A DNA stretch of 64,000 bases from Cellulomonas carbonis (GCF_014636275.1 NZ_BMEB01000001.1:248001-312000); one strand, 5' to 3'. Shown: positions 49,100-57,798, numbered from the stretch's first letter. Numbers and translations are program-made. The notes: generated by a model not told the origin, from the sequence alone.

Positions 49100-49983
49100 C
49101 CACGACGACGCAGGCCACGGACCGGTGCGGCGCACCGATCATCGAGCTGACCGCCCCGCTCGTCGGCGGGTCGAGGACGCGGTCGTCCGCAGGCACGGCG
49201 GGGCTCGAGCCCAGCGAGGCCGAGCGCTCCGAGCGGTTCTCGCAGATGCGGGCCGGCGAGCTGGGCTCGGTGCACTCGTGGGAGCTGGTCACGGCGGTCG
49301 ACGGCCCCGGGACGCGGCTCACGGTCTTCCTCTCGGGCTGCCCGCTGCGGTGCCTGTACTGCCACAACCCCGACACGATGGAGATGCGGCGCGGCGAGCC
49401 CGTGACCGCGGACGAGCTCCTCGCACGCGTCGCGCGCTACCGCGGGATCTTCGACGTGACGGGCGGCGGCCTCACGATCTCCGGGGGCGAGCCCCTCATG
49501 CAGCCCGCGTTCCTCGCACGGATCCTGCGGGGTGCGAGGGAGATGGGGATCCGGACCGCGATCGACACCTCCGGCTACCTCGGCGCGCACTGCAGCGACC
49601 AGATGCTCGACGACGTCGACCTGGTCCTGCTCGACGTCAAGTCCGGCATCCCCGAGACGTACAAGCGGGTGACGGGTCGCGAGCTCGAGCCGACCCTGGC
49701 CTTCGGTCGGCGGCTCGCGGAGCGCGGGACGGAGATCTGGGTCCGGTTCGTGCTCGTCCCCGGCCTGACCGACGCGGTCGAGAACGTCGAGGCGGTCGCC
49801 GAGTACGTCGCGAGCCTCTCGACGGTCTCGCGCGTCGAGGTCCTGCCGTTCCACCAGATGGGTCGGGACAAGTGGGACAGCCTCGGCATGCGGTACGAGC
49901 TCGACGCCACCCCCGCACCGTCCGCCGACCTCGTGGAGCGGGTGCGCGACCAGTTCCGCGCGAAGGGGCTCACGGTCTTCTGA
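49096..49983 (+). CDS. pflA: Pyruvate formate-lyase activating enzyme
   Basis: Radical SAM enzyme of 295 residues that installs the glycyl radical on PflB. The cluster motif CPLRCLYC (Cys at about 85, 89 and 92) is followed by HNPDTM, the GGE-type SAM motif TISGGEPLMQP and the C-terminal EVLPFHQMGRDKW. It has about 50 extra N-terminal residues compared with the E. coli enzyme, of unknown role. GGGGAGG precedes the ATG. It is separated from pflB by a terminator and an inverted repeat, so expression is probably independent. Confidence 0.93.
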   Translation: MTTTTQATDRCGAPIIELTAPLVGGSRTRSSAGTAGLEPSEAERSERFSQMRAGELGSVHSWELVTAVDGPGTRLTVFLSGCPLRCLYCHNPDTMEMRRGEPVTADELLARVARYRGIFDVTGGGLTISGGEPLMQPAFLARILRGAREMGIRTAIDTSGYLGAHCSDQMLDDVDLVLLDVKSGIPETYKRVTGRELEPTLAFGRRLAERGTEIWVRFVLVPGLTDAVENVEAVAEYVASLSTVSRVEVLPFHQMGRDKWDSLGMRYELDATPAPSADLVERVRDQFRAKGLTVF

Positions 49984-50020
49984 CGGCCCCGGCGCGGACG
50001 CCGGCGTCGGCCGAGGGACC

Positions 50021-50060
50021 GACGGAGGGTCCGGGACCGGTCGGTCCCGGACCCTCCGTC
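50021..50060. terminator. Bidirectional terminator, 18-pair perfect stem
   Basis: Exact 18-base arms (GACGGAGGGTCCGGGACC and complement) with a GGTC loop between convergent pflA and the beta-oxidation operon. The strongest hairpin in the window. Confidence 0.85.
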
Positions 50061-50070
50061 GCCGTCGCGC

Positions 50071-52236
50071 TCAGGCGAGGCTCGCGACTCCCGGCTCGTG
50101 CAGGCGGCGGCCGATGACCCGCTCGGCGTGACCGCTGCGGTCCAGGTGCGGCGTGATCCCGCCGAGGTGCAGCGGCCAGCCCGCGCCGAGGACCATGCAC
50201 AGGTCGATCTGCTCCGGCTCGGCCACCACGCGCTCGTCGAGCATGAGCCCGACCTCCTCGGCCAGACCCGCGAGCACCGCGTCGAGCACACCGGCCTCGT
50301 CGAGCGCCCCGGGTCCGCCGGGCTCGCCGAACACCTCCTGGATCGCCGGGTCGACGTCCTGCTCGCGTCCGCTCCCGTCGGGCTCCGGGACGACCCGCCG
50401 ACCCTCGGCCGCGAGGCGCTCGAGACCGGGGGAGAGCGGGTAGCGGTCGCCGAGGTCCTCGTGCAGCGAGCGCAGCACGTGCAGCGCGACCGGCAGACCG
50501 ACGAGCTGGATCAGCGCGAACGGTCCCATCGGGAGCCCGAGCGGTCGTAGCGCGCGGTCCGCGACCTCGACGGGGGTGCCCGCCTCCACGGCCGCGGCGA
50601 CCTCGGCGAGCATCCGCAGCAGCAGGCGGTTGACGACGAACCCGGGCCGGTCGGCCACCCCGACGGCGGTCTTCCGGAGCTGCTCGGCGACGGCGAACGC
50701 GGTCGCGACTGCGGCGTCCGACGACCGCTCGGCACGGACGACCTCGACCAGCGGCATCTGCGCGACGGGGTTGAAGAAGTGCAGGCCGACCACCCGCTCG
50801 GGGTGGTCGAGGTGGGCCGACATCTCGGCGACCGAGAGCGCCGAGGTGTTGGTCGCGAGGACGGCCTCGGGGTCGAGGACCTTCTCGAGCGCCGAGAACA
50901 CCTGCTGCTTGACGCCCATGACCTCGGTCACGGCCTCGATCGCGAGGTCGACGCCCGCGAGCGTCCCGATGTCGGTGCTCACCGTGATGGAGCCGACGAC
51001 GCGGTTGGCCTCGGCCTCGCTCATGCGCCCCTTGGCCGCCATCTGCGCGACCATCGACCGGATGCCCTCCAGGCCGGCTGCGACCCGCTCGTCGTCGACC
51101 TCGGTCATGAGGACCGGCACGCGCAGACGTCGTGCGACGAGCACCGCGAGCTGCCGGGCCATGAGCCCCGCACCGACGATGCCGACGCTGCGGACCGGGC
51201 GCGCGAGCGACCGGTCGGGTGCACCGGTGGGCTTGCGCGACCGACGCGTGACCAGGTCGAACGCGTACAGGCCCGCGCGGAGCTCGTCGGTCATGAGCAG
51301 GTCGGTCAGCGCCTCGTCCTCGGCCGCGAACGCCGTGTCGACGTCGCTCTCCCGCGCCGCGGCGACGAGCTCGAGCGCCGCGTACGGGGCCCGGCGCGAC
51401 CCGTGCAGGCGGCGGTCGAGCTGCGCCCGGGCCGCGCCGACGACGGCGTCCCAGGTCGCAGCGTCGTCGAGCGGACGACGCGCGACCTCGACCTCGCCCG
51501 TGAGCACGCGCGACGCCCAGGCGAGCGACTGCTCGAGGAAGTCCGCCGGGTGGAGCGCGACGTCCACGAGCCCGATCCGTGCCGCGGTCGCGGCGTCCGT
51601 CCGGCGGTTGTTCGCGAGCGGACGCGTGAGGATCAGGTCGACCGCCGCCTCGACCCCGACGAGGCGCGGCAGGTGGTAGCAGCCGCCCCAGCCGGGGACG
51701 AGGCCGAGGTAGGTCTCGGGCAGCGCGAGCGCGGACACGTCGGCCGAGACGGTGCGGTACGAGCACGCGAGGGCGATCTCCAGGCCGCCGCCGAGGGCCG
51801 CACCGTTGACGAACGCGAACGTCGGCACGCCCATGTCGCGCAGGAGCCGGTACGTGTCGTGGCCCATGCGCGCGATGGTCCGCGCGTCGTCCACCGAGGT
51901 GAGTCGACCCATGATCCTCAGGTCGGCCCCGGCCGCGAGGTAGTACGGCTTGCCGGTCACGGCGACGGCGACGATCTCCCCGGCTGCGGCACGTGCCTGC
52001 TGGGCACGGAGCGTTGCCGCGATCTCCGCGAGCCCGTTGGGCCCGAGCGTCGTCGGCTTGGTGTGGTCCAGACCGTTGTCGAGGGTCACGAGGGCGAGCG
52101 TCCCGGCGCCCCCCGGCAGCACGACGTCGCGCACGGGTGCGTGCGTGACGCGCTCGACGTCGGCCGTCGCGGCGGTGAGCCGCCCGACGTCCTCGGCTGC
52201 GGCCGTCCCGGACCAGGTGGTCGTCGTCGCGGTCAT
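50071..52236 (-). CDS. Multifunctional enoyl-CoA hydratase / 3-hydroxyacyl-CoA dehydrogenase
   Basis: FadB/FadJ-like beta-oxidation protein of 721 residues. The N-terminal crotonase domain (about 45-240) has AAGADLRIM and the oxyanion/catalytic region NGAALGGGLEIALACSYR and LPETYLGLVPGWGG. The NAD-binding domain starts at GIVGAGLMARQLAVL (about 345) and contains the catalytic GLHFFNPVAQMPLVEV; two C-terminal dehydrogenase domains follow (about 530-720). Converts enoyl-CoA to 3-ketoacyl-CoA for the thiolase encoded just upstream. ATG overlaps the thiolase stop (ATGA) with GGAGG inside that gene. Confidence 0.9.
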   Translation of the reverse strand: MTATTTTWSGTAAAEDVGRLTAATADVERVTHAPVRDVVLPGGAGTLALVTLDNGLDHTKPTTLGPNGLAEIAATLRAQQARAAAGEIVAVAVTGKPYYLAAGADLRIMGRLTSVDDARTIARMGHDTYRLLRDMGVPTFAFVNGAALGGGLEIALACSYRTVSADVSALALPETYLGLVPGWGGCYHLPRLVGVEAAVDLILTRPLANNRRTDAATAARIGLVDVALHPADFLEQSLAWASRVLTGEVEVARRPLDDAATWDAVVGAARAQLDRRLHGSRRAPYAALELVAAARESDVDTAFAAEDEALTDLLMTDELRAGLYAFDLVTRRSRKPTGAPDRSLARPVRSVGIVGAGLMARQLAVLVARRLRVPVLMTEVDDERVAAGLEGIRSMVAQMAAKGRMSEAEANRVVGSITVSTDIGTLAGVDLAIEAVTEVMGVKQQVFSALEKVLDPEAVLATNTSALSVAEMSAHLDHPERVVGLHFFNPVAQMPLVEVVRAERSSDAAVATAFAVAEQLRKTAVGVADRPGFVVNRLLLRMLAEVAAAVEAGTPVEVADRALRPLGLPMGPFALIQLVGLPVALHVLRSLHEDLGDRYPLSPGLERLAAEGRRVVPEPDGSGREQDVDPAIQEVFGEPGGPGALDEAGVLDAVLAGLAEEVGLMLDERVVAEPEQIDLCMVLGAGWPLHLGGITPHLDRSGHAERVIGRRLHEPGVASLA

Positions 52237-53486
52237 CGCTGCGCCTCCGTCGTCGTCGAGCCGGTGAAGCCGTCGTAGTCGGCGTGGTGGGGGTTCTCCC
52301 AGATCACGGTGCCGCCCTGCCCGAGCCCGACGCACATCGTCGTCAGCCCGTACCGGACCTCGGGGTGCTCCTCGAACTGGCGGGCGAGCTGCGTCATGAG
52401 GCGCACGCCCGAGCTCGCGAGCGGGTGGCCGACGGCGATCGCACCGCCGTACGGGTTGACGCGCGGGTCGTCGTCGGCGAGGCCGAACGCGTCGCAGAAG
52501 GCGAGCACCTGGACGGCGAAGGCCTCGTTGATCTCGAACAGCCCGATGTCCTCGATCCCGAGCCCGGCGCGGCGCAGCGCCTTCTCGGTCGCGGGAACGG
52601 GTCCGAGACCCATGACCGCGGGGTCGACGCCCGCGTACGCGAACGAGACCATGCGCAGCCTCGGCGCGAGGCCGAGCTCCTCGGCCGTGTCCTGCCCCGC
52701 GAGCAGGCACATCGCGGCACCGTCCGTGAGGGGCGCCGCGGTCCCGGCGGTCACGCGTCCGCCGGCACGGAAGGGCGTGGGGAGCGCGCGGATCTGCTCG
52801 ACGGTCGTCCCCGGGCGGGGCGGCTCGTCAGCCGTGGCCAGACCCCAGCCGCGCTCGGGGTCGCGCGTCGCGACCGGGACGAGGTCCGGGGTGATGCGGC
52901 CCGCGGCGAGCGCCTCGGCGTACCGTCGCTGGCTGCGGACCCCGTACTCGTCGGCGCGCTCACGGGTCAGGCGGGGGTCGCGGTCGTGCAGGTTCTCCGC
53001 CGTGCACCCCATGTTGAGCGCCTGCGCGTCGACGAGCCGCTCCGCGACGAAGCGCGGGTTGGGGTCGGCGTCGAAGCCCATCGGGTGCCGACCCATGTGC
53101 TCGACCCCACCGGCGAGGACGACGTCCTGAGCGCCGAAGCCGATCGCCGCGGCGGTCGCGGTCACGGCGGTCATCGCGCCGGCGCACATCCTGTCGACCG
53201 CGAACCCGGGCACGGTCGGCGGGAGGCCCGCGAGCACGCCGACGGTCCGGCCGAGCGTCAGGCCCTGGTCACCGCGCTGCGTGGTCGCGGCGATCGCGAC
53301 GTCGTCGATGCGCTCGGGCGGCAGGCCGGGGTGCCGGCGGAGGAGCTCGCGCACCGTCCGGACGGCGAGGTCGTCGGCGCGCGTGTGCGCGTAGATCCCG
53401 TCCGGGCGGGCACGGCCGAACGGTGTGCGCACGCCGTCGACGAAGACGACGGGGCGCGCGTGGGGCGTGGCGGCGGCGGTGGGCAT
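52233..53486 (-). CDS. Acetyl-CoA C-acyltransferase (beta-oxidation thiolase)
   Basis: Thiolase of 417 residues. Active-site Cys in VDRMCAGAMTAV (about residue 98), His in GGAIAVGHPLASSG and second Cys in MCVGLGQGG near the C-terminus. It cleaves 3-ketoacyl-CoA with CoA and forms a complex pair with the coupled hydratase/dehydrogenase. ATG with GGAGG upstream. The promoter (TTGGAG, 17 bases, TAACCT) lies 40-68 bases upstream, within the end of the RNase D gene, and is overlapped by a palindromic operator. Confidence 0.92.
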   Translation of the reverse strand: MPTAAATPHARPVVFVDGVRTPFGRARPDGIYAHTRADDLAVRTVRELLRRHPGLPPERIDDVAIAATTQRGDQGLTLGRTVGVLAGLPPTVPGFAVDRMCAGAMTAVTATAAAIGFGAQDVVLAGGVEHMGRHPMGFDADPNPRFVAERLVDAQALNMGCTAENLHDRDPRLTRERADEYGVRSQRRYAEALAAGRITPDLVPVATRDPERGWGLATADEPPRPGTTVEQIRALPTPFRAGGRVTAGTAAPLTDGAAMCLLAGQDTAEELGLAPRLRMVSFAYAGVDPAVMGLGPVPATEKALRRAGLGIEDIGLFEINEAFAVQVLAFCDAFGLADDDPRVNPYGGAIAVGHPLASSGVRLMTQLARQFEEHPEVRYGLTTMCVGLGQGGTVIWENPHHADYDGFTGSTTTEAQR

Positions 53487-53525
53487 CGAGCCTCCAGGTG
53501 GGACGACGGTGTCCGGGTGCCGCTG

Positions 53526-53554
53526 AGGTTACTCGAGAGTAACTAGTGCTCCAA
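53526..53554 (-). promoter_or_regulatory. Thiolase operon promoter
   Basis: TTGGAG (53549-53554) and TAACCT (53526-53531) with ideal 17-base spacing, giving a leader of about 33 bases. It overlaps the end of the upstream RNase D gene. Confidence 0.6.
53528..53543. promoter_or_regulatory. Palindromic operator in the thiolase promoter
   Basis: GTTACTCGAGAGTAAC, perfect seven-base arms around GA. It covers part of the -10 and spacer and includes the RNase D stop codon, so a bound repressor would block the promoter. A TetR- or FadR-type acyl-CoA sensor is the likely class, by analogy. Confidence 0.6.
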
Positions 53555-54836
53555 CCAGTGGTCCGGTGACCAGGCCGACCTGCCACGGTCGCGCGCCGCC
53601 GTCGCTCAGGAACGCCGCGACGGAGTCCTCGGTGAGCGGCGACGGCGGAGTCCAGCAGAGGCGGCGGAGGAGGTCCGGCTGGAGCAGGTTCTCGACCGGG
53701 AGCGTGTGCGACGACGCGAGCTCCTGGACGACGGCACGTGCGGCGGTGAGCCGCGCGGCCGCGGCCGGGTCGCGATCGGCCCAGGCGCGCGGCGGCGGCG
53801 GGCCGTCCGAGCGCGGACCACGGACGGAGGGCAACGACCGGTCGGGCGCCGCCAGGGCGCGCTCGACCGCGGCGAACCACTGGTCGACCTTGCGGCGCGT
53901 CGACTTCCCTGAGAACGCCCTCAGCGCGGCGAGCTCGCCGACGCTGCGCGGGAGGGCCGTCGCCGCGGCCACGATCGCGCTGTCCGGGAGCACACGTCCG
54001 GGGGACAGGTCGCGCCGACGCGCCTCGGCGTCGCGCGCGAGCCACAGCTCGCGCGCGACGGCGACGCGGCGCGCGTCCCGCAGCGTGTGCAGGCCCGACG
54101 TCCGACGCCACGGGTCGATGCGTGGCGCCGGGGGCGGTGCGAGGCGGACGGCCTCGAACTCCTGCCGCGCCCACTCGGACTTGCCGGCGGCCTCGAGACG
54201 TTCGCCCAGCGCGGCGCGCAGCTCGACGAGCACCTCGACGTCGAGCGCCGCGTACCGCAACCACTCGGCGGGCAGGGGCCGCGTCGACCAGTCGACCGCC
54301 GAGTGCTCCTTGGCGAGCCCGAGTCCCAGCACCTCGGCGACCACGGCAGCCAGACCGACGCGCTCCATGCCGAGCAGCCGCGCGGCGAGCTCGGTGTCGA
54401 ACACCGCGTCGGGGCGCATCCGCTGCTCGACGAGCCCGGGCAGGTCCTGCGACGCGGCGTGGAGCACCCACTCGACGCCGGCGAGGGCGTCCGAGAGCGA
54501 CGACAGGTCGGGCAGCGCCACCGGGTCGACGAGCGCGGTGCCCGCCCCGGCACGACGCAGCTGGACGAGGTAGGTGCGCTGCCCGTAGCGGTACCCGGAC
54601 GCGCGCTCGGCGTCCACGGCGACCGGCCCGGTCCCGGCGGCGAAGCGCGCGACCACCCGCGCGAGCTCCTCGGGGGTCGCGACCACCTCCGGGACGCCGT
54701 CCGCGGGCTCGGTCAGCGGTGTCACGGCGGGCGGCTCGGGGAGCTCCACCTCGGTCGACGCGTCGGTCGCGGGGGCGTCCTCAGCCGCCGTCGCCTCGAC
54801 GGCCGCCGTCGGGGGGACCGGACGGGATCGGGGCAT
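53529..54836 (-). CDS. rnd: Ribonuclease D-like 3'-5' exonuclease with HRDC domain
   Basis: DEDD exonuclease of about 435 residues. Exo I is VAVDAERASGYRYGQRTYLVQLR (Asp and Glu), Exo II around VLHAASQDLPGL, and Exo III WLRYAALDVEVLVEL (Tyr and Asp). An HRDC domain follows (about 215-300: RDARRVAVARELWLARDAEARRRD, then LPDSAIVAAATALP). An Ala/Glu-rich tail precedes the domain. The ATG at 54836 is chosen over the GTG at 54845 because TAGCGT lies seven bases before it and overlaps the GTG. Likely role in tRNA or structured RNA 3' maturation. Confidence 0.87.
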   Translation of the reverse strand: MPRSRPVPPTAAVEATAAEDAPATDASTEVELPEPPAVTPLTEPADGVPEVVATPEELARVVARFAAGTGPVAVDAERASGYRYGQRTYLVQLRRAGAGTALVDPVALPDLSSLSDALAGVEWVLHAASQDLPGLVEQRMRPDAVFDTELAARLLGMERVGLAAVVAEVLGLGLAKEHSAVDWSTRPLPAEWLRYAALDVEVLVELRAALGERLEAAGKSEWARQEFEAVRLAPPPAPRIDPWRRTSGLHTLRDARRVAVARELWLARDAEARRRDLSPGRVLPDSAIVAAATALPRSVGELAALRAFSGKSTRRKVDQWFAAVERALAAPDRSLPSVRGPRSDGPPPPRAWADRDPAAAARLTAARAVVQELASSHTLPVENLLQPDLLRRLCWTPPSPLTEDSVAAFLSDGGARPWQVGLVTGPLVGALVTLE

Positions 54837-54843
54837 GGGCTCC

Positions 54844-54849
54844 ACGCTA
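54844..54849 (-). promoter_or_regulatory. -10 box of leaderless RNase D gene
   Basis: TAGCGT, seven bases before the ATG at 54836. Confidence 0.5.
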
Positions 54850-54901
54850 GAGGGTCACCCGTGCCGATCCGGCCGCGACAGGCCGGGCACGTACCGGTGG
54901 G

Positions 54902-55450
54902 TCAGGTCAGGAGCTCGTTGCGGATCGCGAAGGCGACCATCTCGGCGCGGTCCCCGGTGCCGACCTTGCGCGAGATGCGCGCGAGGTGGCTCTTCACGGT
55001 CAGCGCGGACAGCTGGAGGTCCTCGCCGATCTCGCGGTTGCTCTTGCCGTCGGCGACCAGCCGGAGGACGCCGAGCTCGCGTGCCGTGAGCTCGGGCCCG
55101 CGGCGCACGGGCGGCGCCGGGCGACCCACGATCCGGACGGCCCCGGGGGTCTCGGCGGTCACGGCGCCACGGACGCCGCCGCCGAGCAGGACGACGAGCT
55201 CGCGACGGCCGGCCTTGCGCGTGAGGAGGACGGCCCGGGTCGACTCGCGGCGGCGCAGCGTGCGCAGCAGGGCGGTGCCGTCACCCTCGTTGAGCTCGGG
55301 GACGACCAGGCACAGCGGACCGCTGCCCGAGGCCGGTCGCGGCGAGGGGGGCGCGGTGGGGGCCGGCGCCCGCCCGGGGGCGACCGGACGCACGAGGGCC
55401 CGGGGCGCGGTGGTGGCGCGCGGGGCGGTGCGGACGTGCTCGACGGTCAC
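54902..55450 (-). CDS. LuxR-type regulator with degenerate receiver-like domain
   Basis: Protein of 182 residues. The C-terminal LuxR helix-turn-helix is clear (about 118-180: LTARELGVLRLVADGKSNREIGEDLQLSALTVKSHLARISRKVG). The N-terminal part (about 45-105) has a possible shortened receiver-like pattern (LCLVVPELNEGD, RAVLLTRKAG, GVRGAVTAE) but lacks an obvious phosphoacceptor Asp in the usual place. It may therefore be phosphorylation-independent. GTG start with GGGAG upstream. Several CGATGT/ACATCG motifs and a palindrome lie in its promoter region. Conserved next to RNase D and DUF3000; targets unknown. Confidence 0.8.
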   Translation of the reverse strand: MTVEHVRTAPRATTAPRALVRPVAPGRAPAPTAPPSPRPASGSGPLCLVVPELNEGDGTALLRTLRRRESTRAVLLTRKAGRRELVVLLGGGVRGAVTAETPGAVRIVGRPAPPVRRGPELTARELGVLRLVADGKSNREIGEDLQLSALTVKSHLARISRKVGTGDRAEMVAFAIRNELLT

Positions 55451-55478
55451 GGGAACTCCCGGTGCGGCTGTGCGGTTT

Positions 55479-55500
55479 CGATGTCGTGACCGTCACATCG
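55479..55500. promoter_or_regulatory. Nested inverted repeats upstream of the LuxR-type gene
   Basis: CGATGT and ACATCG arms flank a perfect GTGAC-C-GTCAC palindrome (55486-55496). Another ACATCG lies at 55535-55540. Possible autoregulatory sites. Confidence 0.35.
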
Positions 55501-55588
55501 GCATGACACGGCGCCGGCTTGAGCGCGAATCGGGACATCGTTCCCAGGCTTCACCCGCGGTCCTCACCGCGAGAGGTCGGACGAGGGG

Positions 55589-56170
55589 TCAGATCCGGCG
55601 TCCCAGCGCGGCGACGCCGTCCGGCAGCGGGGGCAGTCCCGCCGCGGTGCACAGCACGGTCGCCCACGCCGCGAGGTGCGCACCGGCGTCCGACGGGTCG
55701 GGGGACCACGACGCACGGATCTCGACCTCGACCTCGTCGGGACGCTCCGCGATCGCGCCGAACGACTGCGACTGGACCTGGGTCACCGTCCCGCCGAGCG
55801 CGTGCCGCTGCGCACCGGTCGTGTCCAGCGCCTCCTCGACCCAGCTCCAGGCGGCGGCGCACAGCAGCGGGTCCTGGGCGGCCTCGGGGTCCAGCGTCGC
55901 GCGCACGAGCGTGACGACGCGGAAGGTGCCCTGCCACGCCTCCTGCCCGGCCGGGTCGTGGAGCAGCACGAAACGACCCGAGGCCGGCTCGTCCTCGAGG
56001 TCGTCGGACACCGCGGCCGTCACCTCACCGGTCAGCGCGACGGCGTACGGGGCGATGCGCGCGGGTGCGGGGATCTCCTGCAGCCGCACCTCGGGACGCA
56101 GGCGGCGGTCCCTGAGCGAGTGCAGCGCGCGCACGAACTCCGCCGGGACATCCGCATCCGCTGTGATCAC
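55589..56170 (-). CDS. DUF3000 family protein
   Basis: Protein of 193 residues of the actinobacterial DUF3000 family (FVRALHSLRDRRLRPEVRLQEIPAPARIAPYAVALTGEV, ASGRFVLLHDPAGQEAWQGTFRVV, SWVEEALD). Function unknown; constantly linked to RNase D in this group. GTG start with TACCCT six bases upstream and no ribosome-binding site, so probably leaderless. It precedes the LuxR-type gene on the same strand after 138 bases. Confidence 0.83.
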   Translation of the reverse strand: MITADADVPAEFVRALHSLRDRRLRPEVRLQEIPAPARIAPYAVALTGEVTAAVSDDLEDEPASGRFVLLHDPAGQEAWQGTFRVVTLVRATLDPEAAQDPLLCAAAWSWVEEALDTTGAQRHALGGTVTQVQSQSFGAIAERPDEVEVEIRASWSPDPSDAGAHLAAWATVLCTAAGLPPLPDGVAALGRRI

Positions 56171-56176
56171 AGTCGC

Positions 56177-56182
56177 AGGGTA
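56177..56182 (-). promoter_or_regulatory. -10 box of leaderless DUF3000 gene
   Basis: TACCCT, six bases before the GTG at 56170. Confidence 0.45.
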
Positions 56183-56317
56183 GGGTCCGCGACCCGCCCG
56201 CCGTGGTAGCGGCGCGCGGGAGCCGTCCGTCGTGCGGCGGTGACGCCCGGCGCCCGGGGAGCCCGCCGGCGACGCCCGACGTCCGGACGCGCCGGACGTG
56301 CCGGGGACGTCGACAAC

Positions 56318-56323
56318 TAGGCT
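56318..56323 (+). promoter_or_regulatory. Candidate gnd -10
   Basis: TAGGCT predicts a leader of about 32 bases containing GGGAG. Confidence 0.4.
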
Positions 56324-56361
56324 GCGGTGAACCTGATTCCGGCCGACGGGAGTACTCGAGC

Positions 56362-57798
56362 ATGTCCGCACGCGCGCAGATCGGTGTCACTGGCCTTGCT
56401 GTGATGGGTCGGAACCTGGCGAGGAACTTCGCCCGGAACGGGTTCGTGGTGGCGGTGCACAACCGGTCGGTGGGGCGGATGCGCAGCCTGGTGGCTGAGC
56501 ACGGTGGTGAGGGTGAGTTCGTGGGTGCGGAGTCGATGGCGGACTTCGTGGCGGCGTTGGAGCGGCCGCGCAAGGTCGTGGTGATGGTCAAGGCGGGTGC
56601 GGCGACCGACGCGGTGATCGACGAGCTGGTCCCGTTGCTGGAGCCGGGGGACATCGTGATCGACGCGGGGAACGCGCACTTCCCGGACACGGTGCGTCGG
56701 GAGGCGGCGCTGGCCGGGCGTGGGCTGCACTTCGTGGGGTGCGGGGTCTCCGGCGGTGAGGAGGGGGCGCTGCTGGGTCCGTCGATCATGCCGGGCGGGT
56801 CGCGGGAGTCCTACGAGGTGCTGGGGCCGATCCTGGAGAAGGTCGCGGCGACGGTGGACGGGGTCCCGTGCTGCACGTACGTCGGGCCGCAGGGTGCCGG
56901 GCACTTCGTGAAGATGGTCCACAACGGCATCGAGTACGCGGACATGCAGCTGATCGCGGAGGCGTACGACCTGCTGCGCCAGGGCCTGGGGATGAGCGCC
57001 GCGGAGATCGGTGAGGTGTTCGCGCAGTGGAACACCGGGGACCTGGAGTCGTTCCTGATCGAGATCACCGCGGACGTGCTGGCGCACACGGACCCGCTGA
57101 CCGGTGGCGCGTTCGTGGACGTGGTGGCGGACCGGGCCGAGCAGAAGGGCACCGGGCGGTGGACGGTGCAGAACGCGCTGGACCTGGGGGTCCCGATCAC
57201 CGGGATCGCTGAGGCGACGTTCGCGCGCGCCCTGTCGGGGTCGGTGCCGCAGCGGGCAGCGGCGGTCGGGGTGCTGGCCGCGGACACCGTCGCGCTGCAG
57301 GTGGACGACCGGGACGCGTTCGTGGAGGACGTGCGTCGGGCGCTGTACGCGTCGAAGGTGGTGGCGTACTCGCAGGGCTTCGACCAGATCGCGGCCGCGT
57401 CGGCGCAGTACGGGTGGGGCATCGACCGGGGTGCGATGGCGCGGATCTGGCGGGGTGGGTGCATCATCCGGGCCCGGTTCCTGGACCGGATCACGCAGGC
57501 GTACGAGCGCGAGGCGGACCTGCCGCTGCTGCTGGCCGACCCGTACTTCGCCGACGCGGTCGCCCAGGGCGTGGGTGCGTGGCGGCGGGTCGTGTCCGCC
57601 GCCACGCTCGCCGGGATCCCGACCCCGGCGTTCTCCTCGTCCCTGGCGTACTACGACGGCGTGCGCGCCGAGCGGCTGCCGGCGAACCTGATCCAGGCCC
57701 AGCGGGACTTCTTCGGCGCCCACACCTACGCCCGCACCGACCGCCCCGGCACCTTCCACACCGACTGGTCCGGCGACCGCACCGAGACCGAGGCCTGA
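56362..57798 (+). CDS. gnd: 6-phosphogluconate dehydrogenase (decarboxylating)
   Basis: Oxidative pentose-phosphate enzyme of 478 residues making ribulose 5-phosphate and NADPH. Rossmann start IGVTGLAVMGRNLARNFARNGFVVAVHNRS, the family signature GGEEGALLGPSIMPGG, catalytic Lys in GAGHFVKMVHNGIEYADMQ (about residue 188), and IIRARFLDRIT. Codon choice differs from the neighbours: over codons 14-113, Val is GTG 13 to GTC 3 and Leu is never CTC, with two TTG. This may signal later acquisition or different expression pressure. The next start is two bases after the stop. Confidence 0.95.
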   Translation: MSARAQIGVTGLAVMGRNLARNFARNGFVVAVHNRSVGRMRSLVAEHGGEGEFVGAESMADFVAALERPRKVVVMVKAGAATDAVIDELVPLLEPGDIVIDAGNAHFPDTVRREAALAGRGLHFVGCGVSGGEEGALLGPSIMPGGSRESYEVLGPILEKVAATVDGVPCCTYVGPQGAGHFVKMVHNGIEYADMQLIAEAYDLLRQGLGMSAAEIGEVFAQWNTGDLESFLIEITADVLAHTDPLTGGAFVDVVADRAEQKGTGRWTVQNALDLGVPITGIAEATFARALSGSVPQRAAAVGVLAADTVALQVDDRDAFVEDVRRALYASKVVAYSQGFDQIAAASAQYGWGIDRGAMARIWRGGCIIRARFLDRITQAYEREADLPLLLADPYFADAVAQGVGAWRRVVSAATLAGIPTPAFSSSLAYYDGVRAERLPANLIQAQRDFFGAHTYARTDRPGTFHTDWSGDRTETEA

